Assembly (NCBI RefSeq): GCF_004962245.1
Contig: NZ_SUHQ01000006.1
Span: 62,001-126,000 of the forward strand
DNA: 64,000 bases
From: Mesorhizobium sp.
GTDB lineage: Bacteria; Pseudomonadota; Alphaproteobacteria; Rhizobiales; Rhizobiaceae
Direction of reading: 5' to 3'
Position 1 is the stretch's first letter. The number at the start of each line of letters is the position of its first letter. The notes beneath the pieces were generated by a model. It searched no databases and was not told the DNA's origin. It saw only the letters and a program-made list of their open reading frames with translations. Shown piece by piece: positions 16,320-24,631 of this stretch. Position numbers and translations under genes: made by a program.

Positions 16320-17270
16320 ATGCTGGGAAACCTCATTCAACAGACGGTCAACGCTCTGACCATCGGCTCCATCTACGCGCTGATCGCGCTCGGCTACACC
16401 ATGGTCTACGGCGTGCTGCGCATGATCAATTTCGCCCATGGCGAGATGTTCATGCTCGGCGCCTATGTCGCCTTTCTGCTGCTCAGCATGCTCGTCGGCG
16501 ATGTGGGCATGGCAGGCGCGATTGCACTTGCCATGGCTTTTGTCATAGCGATTTTCCTGGTGGGCGCCGTGGGCGTCGGCATTGAACGAGTTGCCTATAA
16601 GCCGCTCAGAAACTCCACTCGCCTTGCGCCGATGCTCTCGTCGCTTGGCGTCTCGCTGTCGCTGGTCACCGGCATTCAGATTCTCGCCGGCCCGCAGCCG
16701 GTCGCCTTCCCGAGCTTCTTTCCCGTCGTCCGCTACGAGGTGATGGGCGGCACCATCACCTCGATGCAGATCGGCATCCTGGTCGCCGCCTTCGTGTTGA
16801 TGTTCGGCCTCCATTTCCTCGTCACTCGCAGCCGTATCGGCATCATCGTGCGTGCCGTGTCGGAAAGCCGTCCCACGGCGCAGCTTCTGGGCATCAACGT
16901 CAACGGCGCGATCTCGATGGTGTTCTTCGTCGGGCCGCTGCTCGGCGCGGCGGGCGGCATCCTCTATGCCAGCTATTACGGCATCATGTCGCCGACCATG
17001 GGCGCCGTCATTGGGCTGAAGGCGTTCACAGCCGCGATCCTCGGCGGCATCGGCTCCATTCCCGGCGCCATGCTTGGCGCGTTCATCCTCGCCTTCGTCG
17101 AAGTTGGCGGAACCGCGCTGCTGCCCGTTATCACCCATGGCGTGCTGGGCACCGAATATCGCGACGTGCTCACCTTCGCGATCCTCATACTCGTGCTTCT
17201 CGTTCGTCCCGCCGGCATATTGGGTGAGGCGGTGTCCGAGGAAAGCGTCGTGTACAAGAGGGAATTCTGA
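16320..17270 (+). CDS. livH: Branched-chain amino acid-type ABC permease LivH
   Basis: 316-residue membrane protein, about eight hydrophobic segments, beginning MLGNLIQQTVNALTIGSIYA and continuing with ALGYTMVYGVLRMINFAHGE, the standard LivH opening. It forms the inner-membrane channel with LivM. The ATG at 16320 is chosen over an upstream in-frame start because it begins exactly at the family start. Its last base is shared with the livM ATG (TGATG). The LivH name here reflects the transporter type; the real substrate is unknown. Confidence 0.9.
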   Translation: MLGNLIQQTVNALTIGSIYALIALGYTMVYGVLRMINFAHGEMFMLGAYVAFLLLSMLVGDVGMAGAIALAMAFVIAIFLVGAVGVGIERVAYKPLRNSTRLAPMLSSLGVSLSLVTGIQILAGPQPVAFPSFFPVVRYEVMGGTITSMQIGILVAAFVLMFGLHFLVTRSRIGIIVRAVSESRPTAQLLGINVNGAISMVFFVGPLLGAAGGILYASYYGIMSPTMGAVIGLKAFTAAILGGIGSIPGAMLGAFILAFVEVGGTALLPVITHGVLGTEYRDVLTFAILILVLLVRPAGILGEAVSEESVVYKREF

Positions 17271-18265
17271 TGTCCGTCGCCGAAGCCCGTACGGCTGTCA
17301 GGCCGCGTTCAAGCCGGATCGTTCCATTGCTCGTCTTCGCCATCACGATCGCGTTGATCGTGGCGACGCCCTTTCTGCCCAACTATTACGTCCGGGTCGT
17401 CAACAGCCTGCTGATCTACATCCTGCTCGGCATCGGCCTGAACATCGTGATCGGCTACACGGGGCTGCTCGATCTCGGCTTCGTCGCGTTCTATGCGGTC
17501 GGCGCATACACTTATGCGCTGCTTGCCAGCCCCCAGTTCGACCTGCACTTGCCTTTCCTGCTTATCCTGGTCATCGCCGCCTGCCTAGGCGCGATAACCG
17601 GCATATTGCTCGGCATCCCGGTGCTCAGACTGCGCGGCGACTATCTCGCCATCGTCACGCTTGGCTTCGGCGAGATCATCCGCATCATCATCAACAATCT
17701 CGACTGGCTCACCGGCGGACCGCAAGGCATAGCCCGTCTCGACAAGGCCTCGATCCTCGGCTTGCAGATCGCTCGCCCCGTCGACTTCTTCTGGCTGCTG
17801 CTTGTCGTCGTGGTCGTTGCGGGCGTGGTGGCCTGGCGGTTAGAGCATTCGATACTCGGCAAGGCATGGGCCGCGATCCGCGAAGACCAGGACGCCGCGC
17901 GCGGCGTCGGCATCAACACGACCAACGCCAAGCTCGCCGCCTTCGCCACGTCCGCGACGATCGGCTCGATCGCCGGCGCGATCTTCGGCGCCTCCCAGCG
18001 TTTCGTCAGCCCGGAGAGCTTCACGCTTCAGGAATCCGTGCTGATCGTACTGATGATCGTGGTTGGCGGCATCGGCAACATTCTCGGCATCGTCGCCGGC
18101 GCGGCAATCCTGATCCTGCTGCCGGAAGTGCTGCGCGAATTCGCCGAATGGCGCATTCTCTTCCTCGGGCTGCTGATGATCTTCCTCATCATCGTGCGCC
18201 CGGCTGGCATCGTGCCGCGCAGCTTCGGGCCTGAGAAGCTCATCCGGGGGCTTTTCGGAAAATGA
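17270..18265 (+). CDS. livM: Branched-chain amino acid-type ABC permease LivM
   Basis: 331 residues with about nine to ten hydrophobic segments. It carries the LivM pattern GIGLNIVIGYTGLLDLGFVAF near residues 50-70 and the EAA-like segment AWAAIREDQDAARGVGIN in the second half, which contacts the ATPases. It overlaps livH by one base and livG by four bases (ATGA), so the three are translationally coupled. Confidence 0.9.
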   Translation: MSVAEARTAVRPRSSRIVPLLVFAITIALIVATPFLPNYYVRVVNSLLIYILLGIGLNIVIGYTGLLDLGFVAFYAVGAYTYALLASPQFDLHLPFLLILVIAACLGAITGILLGIPVLRLRGDYLAIVTLGFGEIIRIIINNLDWLTGGPQGIARLDKASILGLQIARPVDFFWLLLVVVVVAGVVAWRLEHSILGKAWAAIREDQDAARGVGINTTNAKLAAFATSATIGSIAGAIFGASQRFVSPESFTLQESVLIVLMIVVGGIGNILGIVAGAAILILLPEVLREFAEWRILFLGLLMIFLIIVRPAGIVPRSFGPEKLIRGLFGK

Positions 18266-19092
18266 CGCTGGTCTTTCAGAGCCTTCGCAAGGAGTACGGC
18301 GAAGTCGTCGCCATCGACGACGTGTCGACCGCCTTCGCCCCCGGCATGATCCACGGTGTCATCGGACCCAACGGCGCCGGCAAGTCGACGCTCATCAACA
18401 TGACCGCGGGTTCCTACACGGTCTCCTCCGGGTCGATCACGCTCGACGGCAAGCGCCTCGACAAGCTCAAGAAATACCAGATCGCCAATTCGGGAATCGC
18501 CCGCACATATCAGAACATCCGCCTCTTCGACCAGATGACGGTGATCGAGAACCTCGAAGTCTGTTTCTATCCCGCCGAGGTCGCGGGCACCTGGAAGGAA
18601 GTGGTCTGGCCGCCCTACGCTACGGCCCGGCGGCAGCGCCGTCGCGAAAAGTGCATGGAGATATTGCGCTTCTTCGACCTGCAAGGCTACGCCGAGGTCG
18701 ATGCCGGCGGCCTGCCGTATGGCCGCCAACGCATGCTTGAAATCGCCCGCGCCCTGATTTGCAATCCGCGCGTCTTGCTGCTTGACGAGCCCGCCGCCGG
18801 ATTGAACCATCACGAGACGGCGGATCTGACTGCGAAACTCACCGCGCTGCGTTCGCCCGACCGGATCATGATCGTCGTCGAGCACGACATGGATCTGGTC
18901 ATGACACTCTGTGACAGCATCATCGTCATGCACCACGGAAAGCTGCTTTTTCGGGGCACACCCGCCGAGGTGCAGGCCAGTGCCGACGTCCAACTCGCCT
19001 ATCTGGGAACCGCCAATGACATCGACGACATCCGGGCCGCTGCTCAGGATCGCCGGGCTCAGCTCGGGATACGGACGCGTCGGCGTTCTTGA
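18262..19092 (+). CDS. livG: ABC transporter ATPase LivG
   Basis: 276-residue ATPase. Walker A GPNGAGKST is at residues 35-43, Walker B LLLDEPAAGLN near 172-182, and the H-loop His is in VVEHDMD. The signature loop reads PYGRQRM where LSGGQ is usual, as is common in LivG. It couples ATP hydrolysis to the LivHM channel. Its 3' end, with a basic tail, overlaps livF by 77 bases in another frame, an unusually long overlap for this operon type. Confidence 0.9.
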   Translation: MTLVFQSLRKEYGEVVAIDDVSTAFAPGMIHGVIGPNGAGKSTLINMTAGSYTVSSGSITLDGKRLDKLKKYQIANSGIARTYQNIRLFDQMTVIENLEVCFYPAEVAGTWKEVVWPPYATARRQRRREKCMEILRFFDLQGYAEVDAGGLPYGRQRMLEIARALICNPRVLLLDEPAAGLNHHETADLTAKLTALRSPDRIMIVVEHDMDLVMTLCDSIIVMHHGKLLFRGTPAEVQASADVQLAYLGTANDIDDIRAAAQDRRAQLGIRTRRRS

Positions 19093-19765
19093 AGACATAG
19101 ACATCGAAGTCGATCCGCACGAGATCGTCGTCGTCCTCGGCCCGAACGGCGCCGGCAAGACGACGCTGCTCAACTCCATCTCTGGCGTCGCGCGTCCGAC
19201 CGCAGGCAGCATCACCTTCGAAGGGCGCGACATCACCGGCATGCGACCCGAGCAGGTCGTGCGCCTCGGCATCACCCATTGCCCGGAAGGCCGCCAGATC
19301 TTCCAGCGCCTGACGGTGGAGGAAAACCTGGTCGCCGCCCATATCGGCCGTGGCGGCAAGAGCTTTGAAACGCTGCGCGCCGAGGCGTTCGATCTGTTTC
19401 CGGTGCTGAAGGAGCGGCGCAACGGCTTGGCGAGTCGCATGTCCGGCGGCCAGCAGCAGATGCTTGCGATCGGTCGCGCGCTGATGGCCGAGCCGAAACT
19501 TCTGATGCTCGACGAACCGTCTCTTGGCCTTGCGCCGAAGATCGTGCACCAGATCTTCCGCATTATCCTCGACCTGTCGCGCAACGGCATTTCCATCCTG
19601 CTCGTCGAGCAGAATGTTCAGCTGGCGCTTGAATGCGGCGACTACGCCTATCTCTTGAACACCGGCAAAGTGAAGCTCCACGGCCCCGCACAGGAGATGG
19701 CCGCGCATTCCGCGTTGAGCGAGCACTATCTCGGCAGCGCCAGCGAGGACGTCCTTCGTGTTTGA
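19016..19765 (+). CDS. livF: ABC transporter ATPase LivF
   Basis: 249-residue ATPase with Walker A GPNGAGKTT at 42-50, signature MSGGQQQM, Walker B LMLDEPSLGLAP and the H-loop replaced by Gln in VEQN, as is usual for LivF. The ATG at 19016 is chosen because the typical N terminus (LLRIAGLSSGYG) starts just after it; it lies inside the 3' end of livG. Its stop overlaps the GTG start of the following oxidoreductase gene by eight bases, so the transporter and that enzyme are coupled. Confidence 0.88.
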   Translation: MTSTTSGPLLRIAGLSSGYGRVGVLEDIDIEVDPHEIVVVLGPNGAGKTTLLNSISGVARPTAGSITFEGRDITGMRPEQVVRLGITHCPEGRQIFQRLTVEENLVAAHIGRGGKSFETLRAEAFDLFPVLKERRNGLASRMSGGQQQMLAIGRALMAEPKLLMLDEPSLGLAPKIVHQIFRIILDLSRNGISILLVEQNVQLALECGDYAYLLNTGKVKLHGPAQEMAAHSALSEHYLGSASEDVLRV

Positions 19766-21047
19766 AGTCGACTGGAAGACGCCGCATCTCTGGCGCAAGA
19801 CCGCAAATCTGCGTGAAACAGCGCCCGCGCTGCAAGGCGATCTGAAGACGGACGTGCTGGTCGTCGGCGGCGGTTTCACCGGCATGGCCGCAGCACTGGG
19901 CGCGCGAGACAGCGGCGTCGACGTCATCCTGCTCGAAGGCAACGAGATCGGATCGGCGGCTTCCGGCCGCAACAACGGTCTTGTCATCTCGCACCACTCC
20001 AAGGCATCGCCTTCGGAATTCGAGGCCGCCTATGGAAAGACCGTCGGCACCCGCTACAACCGCATGGTGGCGGATTCGGCCGGTGTCGCCTTCGGCCTCA
20101 TGCAACGCTTCAACATCGATGCCCACCAGGCACAGGAAGGATGGATCCAGCCCGCTCATACCGAGACGACGCTCGCCCGCACGCGTCAGTTCTACGAGGA
20201 ATGGAAAGCCTTCGGCGCAAACGTTTCCTGGCTCGACCACACTGAAGTCACCGCGCGCATCGGCAGTTCCTATCTCGGCGGCTGGATGGCGCACAATTCG
20301 GGCCATATCAATCCGTTTGCCATGACCATCGGTCTTGCGGCGGCGCTGGAGCGCGAAGGCGTGACCCTCTGCGAGAACTCCCGTGCGACGCGGCTCGAGA
20401 AGGTGGAAAGCGGCTGGCGTGTGTTCACTCAATCGGGAAGTGTCACGGCATCGGAAGTGGTGCTGGCGACGAATGCGTTGACCGATGACATCTGGCCAGG
20501 GCTGAAGAAGACGCTCGTACCCTTCAAGGTGTTCCAGGCGGCGACCGATCCTCTGCCGGAAGACGTGCGCGCGAAAATCCTTGTCGGCAATCCGGCCGTC
20601 TCCGACATGCGCAACGACATCCGCTATTTCCACTATGACCGTGACAATCGCCTGGTCAGCGGTGGCACGCATACCTTCTGGTTCGACGAGGCCGATCGCG
20701 GCCGTGCCAAGGTCTCGCGTATGCTAGGCAAGGCCTTTCCGGCATTTGGTGGCGAACCGAAGATGAAGGAATACTGGCACGGGACTTTCGCAGTAGTGCC
20801 TGACCGCAGGCCGCGCCTGTATCGCCTGGCGCCCGGTCTCGTCTTTGGCGGCATCTATTCCGGCCGTGGCGTCGCGATATCGCTGTCGCTCGGCCAGGAG
20901 ATCGGTCGCTGGGCAGCGGGCCGGCGCACAGACGAACAGATGTCGCTGCCGGTGACGAACATGAAGCCGGTACCGTTCCATCCGGTCGCGGTGCAGGTCG
21001 CCAACCGCATGCATGCCTGGAACCGGCTGCAGGATCACCGCTCCTGA
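19758..21047 (+). CDS. FAD-dependent amine/amino acid oxidoreductase (DAO family, DadA/PuuB-like)
   Basis: 429 residues of the DAO family. FAD-binding GGGFTG is at residues 37-42, followed by ILLEGNEIGSAASGRNNG, the typical loop near the flavin. The C-terminal part has GGIYSGRGVAISLSLGQEIGRW, the second FAD-contacting segment. The family oxidatively deaminates or demethylates amino acids and gamma-glutamyl amines. The probable start is GTG 19758, overlapping the livF stop. Being last in the transporter operon, it may catalyse the first step on the imported compound, giving an imine or keto product for the rest of the island. Confidence 0.85.
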   Translation: MFEVDWKTPHLWRKTANLRETAPALQGDLKTDVLVVGGGFTGMAAALGARDSGVDVILLEGNEIGSAASGRNNGLVISHHSKASPSEFEAAYGKTVGTRYNRMVADSAGVAFGLMQRFNIDAHQAQEGWIQPAHTETTLARTRQFYEEWKAFGANVSWLDHTEVTARIGSSYLGGWMAHNSGHINPFAMTIGLAAALEREGVTLCENSRATRLEKVESGWRVFTQSGSVTASEVVLATNALTDDIWPGLKKTLVPFKVFQAATDPLPEDVRAKILVGNPAVSDMRNDIRYFHYDRDNRLVSGGTHTFWFDEADRGRAKVSRMLGKAFPAFGGEPKMKEYWHGTFAVVPDRRPRLYRLAPGLVFGGIYSGRGVAISLSLGQEIGRWAAGRRTDEQMSLPVTNMKPVPFHPVAVQVANRMHAWNRLQDHRS

Positions 21048-21121
21048 TGAAATCATAGGCAGACGACACCAATTTCGCGCTGGTGGTTAGCATGGCCAAG
21101 AGTTCGAGCCAAGGGACCTGA

Positions 21122-21283
21122 AGAAGAGACGCACTGGAAACCGGCATGGTCGGCGTCAAGCATATGATGGTGTTGACACCGGAAACACCGTTCGGCGGCG
21201 TCAATGAATCCGGCTATGGCTCAGAGAGCGGCATCGAAGGGCTTGACGCCTATCTGCGGACAAAATTTGTGACGGAGATGCAG
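21122..21283 (+). pseudogene. Remnant of the C terminus of an aldehyde dehydrogenase
   Basis: A stop-bounded frame encodes about 54 residues matching the last part of NAD-dependent (succinate-semialdehyde-type) aldehyde dehydrogenases: ALETGMVGV, then ETPFGGVNESGYGSE, then DAYLRTKFVTE. The catalytic Cys, Glu and nucleotide-binding parts are absent. The original stop is lost, so the frame reads on to 21388. It lies right after the catabolic island and may mark its original or rearranged end. Confidence 0.75.
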
Positions 21284-21428
21284 AGTGAGGCGCGAGTTGC
21301 TTCGGGCTGTGGTTGGCAAAACCCCTCTCCTGCTCTTCTCCGCATCTCTCAGGCCCGAATTCGGTGTGGCGCGCCAACGGTTTCGTAACTAGATAATGCA
21401 AGCACCTCTTACCTGACGCGGCGCCCTT

Positions 21429-22448
21429 ATGAAGAAGATCGGTTTTCTGTCGTTCGGACACTGGGCACCCTCGCCCCAGTCGCAGACGCGGTCGGCATCC
21501 GACGCACTCCTGCAGTCCATTGAGCTTGCCGTCACTGCCGAAGAGCTGGGCGCGGATGGGGCGTACTTTCGCGTGCATCACTTTGCCCGTCAGCTCGGCT
21601 CGCCGTTCCCGCTGCTGGCGGCCGTCGGCGCCAAGACCCGTAGGATCGAGATCGGCACGGCCGTCATCGACATGCGCTACGAGAATCCGCTCTACATGGC
21701 CGAGGACGCGGGCGCTGCCGACCTGATCGCCGGCGGGCGTTTGCAGTTGGGCATCAGCCGCGGCTCGCCCGAGCAAGTGATCGACGGATGGCGCTACTTC
21801 GGCTACGCCCCGCAAGAGGGTGAGAGCGATGCCGACATGGCCCGGCGACACACGCAGGTGTTGCTCGAAGTCTTGCGCGGCAAAGGCTTTGCCCAGCCCA
21901 ATCCGCGGCCGATGTTTCCCAATCCTCCCGGCCTGCTTCGCGTCGAGCCGCATTCGGAGGGTCTGCGCGACAGGATCTGGTGGGGCGCCGCCACCAATGC
22001 CACCGCGGAGTGGGCGGCGAAATCGGGAATGAACCTGCAGAGCTCCACGCTCAAATTCGACGAGAGCGGGAAACCCTTTCACATCCAGCAAGCCGACCAG
22101 ATCCGGGCCTTTCGTGCGGCCTGGAAGGCGGCCGGTCACGAACGCGAGCCGCGGGTGTCTGTGAGCCGTAGCATCTTCGCGCTGGTCGACGACCGTGACC
22201 GCGCCTATTTCGGTAGCAGTGAGAGCGAGGATCACTTCGGCTACATCGAAGCGGACACGCGCGCCGTGTTCGGCCGCACCTATGCCGCCGAGCCGGACGT
22301 CCTCATCGAGGAACTGAAGAAGGACGACGCCATCATGGAGGCAGACACGCTGCTGCTCACCGTCCCCAACCAGCTCGGCGTCGACTACAATGCGCATGTG
22401 ATCGAGGCGATCCTGACCCATATCGCGCCGGCCTTGGGTTGGCGCTGA
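21429..22448 (+). CDS. LLM-class (luciferase-like) flavin-dependent oxidoreductase
   Basis: 339 residues with the bacterial luciferase-like TIM-barrel pattern: IELAVTAEELGADGAYFRVHHFA near residue 32, then RRIEIGTAVIDMRYENPLYMAEDAGAADLI, and GRLQLGISRGSPEQVIDGWR. These enzymes use FMNH2 or F420H2; here FMN is likely. Roles range from alkanesulfonate to diverse carbon monooxygenation. There is no flavin reductase next to it. It stands alone, is convergent with the SnoaL-like gene and lies outside the GTGTCGACAC regulon. Confidence 0.85.
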   Translation: MKKIGFLSFGHWAPSPQSQTRSASDALLQSIELAVTAEELGADGAYFRVHHFARQLGSPFPLLAAVGAKTRRIEIGTAVIDMRYENPLYMAEDAGAADLIAGGRLQLGISRGSPEQVIDGWRYFGYAPQEGESDADMARRHTQVLLEVLRGKGFAQPNPRPMFPNPPGLLRVEPHSEGLRDRIWWGAATNATAEWAAKSGMNLQSSTLKFDESGKPFHIQQADQIRAFRAAWKAAGHEREPRVSVSRSIFALVDDRDRAYFGSSESEDHFGYIEADTRAVFGRTYAAEPDVLIEELKKDDAIMEADTLLLTVPNQLGVDYNAHVIEAILTHIAPALGWR

Positions 22449-22455
22449 CACCTGC

Positions 22456-22470
22456 GGCCGAACAACGGCC
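22456..22470. terminator. Short hairpin between convergent genes
   Basis: GGCCG (22456-22460) and CGGCC (22466-22470) form a 5-base stem with an AACAA loop, followed by TTCTCC. It sits eight bases after the monooxygenase stop and could be a weak terminator. Confidence 0.3.
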
Positions 22471-22489
22471 TTCTCCCCACCCGGCTTCC

Positions 22490-22906
22490 TTATTTGGTCG
22501 CAGGCGGAGCTTCGACTGCCCAGGAAGGATCGGCGCCGAAAGGATAGTCAATGAAGAAGGCCCAAGTGCCGTCAGGCAGCTTCCGATGCACCTCCATCCC
22601 GTGATGATGCACTTCGACCGGCCTGCCCTGGTCGTCCTCACCCTTGATAAGCCATTGCCCACGAGTCATGGCGAAGTCGCCTGACACAGCGGTGTGATGC
22701 GTGACAACGTCCATGTGAGGCTTCATGCCGATATAGGCGGCCATCGTCTCGCGGATGCCGTCGCGCCCGCGCGCTGTCCTGGTGCCGCCATGGACTTGAA
22801 CGATCGACGCTTCGGGATGATACATCGCAGCAGCGGCTTCCACGTCCTGGGCATTGAAAGCGCGCGCCAGCCAAAGATTGCAGAGTTCAGGAGAGGGTGC
22901 ACCCAT
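22490..22906 (-). CDS. SnoaL-like / NTF2-fold protein
   Basis: 138 residues with the NTF2-like pattern: WLARAFNAQDVEAAAAMYHPEASIV, a GRDGIRETMAAYIGM segment, and a GQWLIKGEDDQGRPVEVHHHGMEVHRK strand region ending in an aromatic WAFFIDYPFG. The family includes ketosteroid isomerase-like enzymes and many ligand-binding proteins of unknown role. The ATG at 22906 has AAGGAG six bases upstream and is preferred to longer in-frame starts. Confidence 0.78.
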   Translation of the reverse strand: MGAPSPELCNLWLARAFNAQDVEAAAAMYHPEASIVQVHGGTRTARGRDGIRETMAAYIGMKPHMDVVTHHTAVSGDFAMTRGQWLIKGEDDQGRPVEVHHHGMEVHRKLPDGTWAFFIDYPFGADPSWAVEAPPATK

Positions 22907-23089
22907 TTCAGGCTCCTTATTGCTCGACAACGTTAGACTCGGCCAACTCCCGTCGGGTTCGTCGGCAACCGCCCTTCGGGTGGAGGTTGCCCAAGTTAGG
23001 ATCCATAGGCGCAGGGACAACCGGCGGAAGCTGCGAGACGGCATCTCGGAAAGCGAAATGGTCCATTCCGTCCAACAGTGGTCGGACCC

Positions 23090-23650
23090 TTATCGATCGG
23101 GGCTGTCGCCATGCTGAAACGGCAATAGGTAAGCGATAACCTTTTGATCGCCGAGAGCCGGATCAAAGCCGAGAATATCAGATGCGAAAAGGTCATAGGC
23201 GGGGCGCCTCTGGAAGCCGAGGTTCTCATACAGCATGCATGCCGACGTCATGAACGAGGCAGTGTGGAGCGCAAGGGCACCTGCGCCCTGCTGGCGGGCG
23301 CGCATCACGCACCATTCGCAAAGCGCGCGGCCATAGCCGTGTCCCTGTGCCGAGGGAGCAACCGCGAGGGTCCTGAGGCCCGCCAGGCCGGGAGGCCAGC
23401 CCATGCCTTCGTGGACGGCCTCCGCGTAGTAGCTGACTGTCCCGACGAGCCGTCCTTGGTGTTCGAACACCGCCAGGCTCGCATCCTCCCATCGCCCCGC
23501 AAGATCGCAGGCATCGTTTGCGTAAGGTTCAAAGATGTGCCGTGGCAGAGCGTGCTGAAACGATGTGAAGGCATCGGAGACCAGCGCGCTGATTTCATCC
23601 AGTTCCTCATGCCTTGCCAGGCGAATGCCCTGCTTCGAGATGACCGGCAT
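23090..23650 (-). CDS. GNAT family N-acetyltransferase
   Basis: 186 residues with a GNAT fold. The acetyl-CoA-binding motif A is visible as LAVAPSAQGHGYGRALCEW, with Q/RxxGxG/A in QGHGYG, and a late YENLGFQRRPAYD beta-bulge segment. It transfers an acetyl group to an amine; the substrate is unknown. The ATG at 23650 has GGGAGA upstream. The frame is open further upstream into the sulfite-oxidase-like remnant, but that extension belongs to the remnant and should not be annotated as part of this protein. Confidence 0.85.
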   Translation of the reverse strand: MPVISKQGIRLARHEELDEISALVSDAFTSFQHALPRHIFEPYANDACDLAGRWEDASLAVFEHQGRLVGTVSYYAEAVHEGMGWPPGLAGLRTLAVAPSAQGHGYGRALCEWCVMRARQQGAGALALHTASFMTSACMLYENLGFQRRPAYDLFASDILGFDPALGDQKVIAYLLPFQHGDSPDR

Positions 23651-23660
23651 TAAATCTCCC

Positions 23661-24117
23661 TCACTCGACTGTGACGTGGACCGTATGCAGGGCGTTGCGC
23701 GCGCCGTTGTCCGGCTGGACGTTCCCATCCTCGTCCGCCGCCCGCACCCGCAACGCAGTTTCCCCGGAACATTCGGCCGCCACAAGAGGGAGAAACGCTG
23801 CCATGCCCAACCGCGGCGAGGTTCGAGGCTGGCCGCACGATAGCTTGCGCCCCCGTCTAGACTGACCTCCACGAGTGCAGCGGGCCGAAAGGACCAGGCC
23901 CACCCCCAAACCTCCGTTGGCTGGCCGCGGGCCAGAATCGCTCCCGGAGCCGGGGAAACGAGAACCGACTCCGGAGCGATCTCCCACACCGGGCGATGGA
24001 ACAACCGGCCGTCGGCGGTTTCCACGACATCGTTGTAGAGCCTCGTGGTGAAGACACTGGGCGGCCGATCGGCTGCAAGATGCAGGCGCACGCCGATGGT
24101 GTAGCTGGATCTGCAGA
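23661..24117 (-). pseudogene. Frameshifted remnant of a sulfite oxidase-family (Mo-co dimerisation) C-terminal domain
   Basis: Two adjacent minus-strand frames together give a C-terminal Mo-co dimerisation-like domain. The first covers about 24091-23780 (VETADGRLFHRPVWEIAPES, then PTEVWGWAWS and VEVSLDGG). The reading then continues in another frame to the stop at 23661 (ETALRVRAADEDGN, then NALHTVHVTVE). The molybdopterin-binding N-terminal part is absent. A single frameshift near 23780 and loss of the N terminus make this a pseudogene. It ends 10 bases before the GNAT start, so it may supply that gene's leader. Confidence 0.65.
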
Positions 24118-24492
24118 TTAGGCGATCGTTGTGGCCGCCATATCCTCGATCGTGGCTTCGGCCTGTTTGCGGACGCCCTTGGCCGTTTCCGTAGCGAGCC
24201 TCGAGCCGATCGAAGCGACCTTGCCGGCTTCCATGGCATATTCCGACGTCGCGTTCTGCACGAAGTTGCTGAACACGTCGAAGACATCGCTGAACTCGTC
24301 GCTGCCGACGAGGTCGTCGACCAGTTTCACGTCCTGCTCGTAGCGGTGCTTCAGGAAGGAAAGCGTTTCGATCTGGTAGCGCATGATCGCCTTGAACGCT
24401 TGCGCCTGAAGGCGGGAGGCTGCGAGAAAGGCCTTTTGGCCGTTGGCCATGGCAGGCGAGAAGAAATTGGGCTGATCTGCTGCGGGTTGCAT
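24118..24492 (-). CDS. Phasin family protein
   Basis: 124 residues. Helical and amphipathic, with phasin features: FLAASRLQAQAFKAIMRYQIETLSFLKHRYEQD, an acidic middle, and a C-terminal SIGSRLATETAKGVRKQAEA segment. Phasins coat polyhydroxyalkanoate granules and control their size. The ATG at 24492 with AGGAG eight bases upstream is preferred to a longer start at 24588. It is transcribed in the same direction as the phn transporter genes but 139 bases after them, probably from its own promoter. Confidence 0.82.
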   Translation of the reverse strand: MQPAADQPNFFSPAMANGQKAFLAASRLQAQAFKAIMRYQIETLSFLKHRYEQDVKLVDDLVGSDEFSDVFDVFSNFVQNATSEYAMEAGKVASIGSRLATETAKGVRKQAEATIEDMAATTIA

Positions 24493-24631
24493 ATTCGCAC
24501 TCCTGTTGAGAGGTAAGGCGACAGATGGATCGGCCCGGTATGCACGAGCCTCGATGGCTACACTAAAAGCGGTACCGTGCGCCTTCATTGATCAGGATCA
24601 ACGCGCCGCGCACCTTATGGCTGGCCTGCGA

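Noticed and set aside
15102..17138. 678-codon minus-strand frame opposite the LivK/LivH genes
   Set aside because: The translation is rich in His, Asp, Arg and Gly as expected of an antisense frame of high-GC DNA, and the plus strand holds two clear ABC transporter genes.
18028..19596. 522-codon minus-strand frame opposite livG/livF
   Set aside because: Antisense shadow; both ATPases on the plus strand have complete Walker motifs.
24588..24602. TTGATC-AG-GATCAA palindrome between the phasin and phnE genes as an operator
   Set aside because: Short, single occurrence, and no regulator gene beside it; not enough to call a site.
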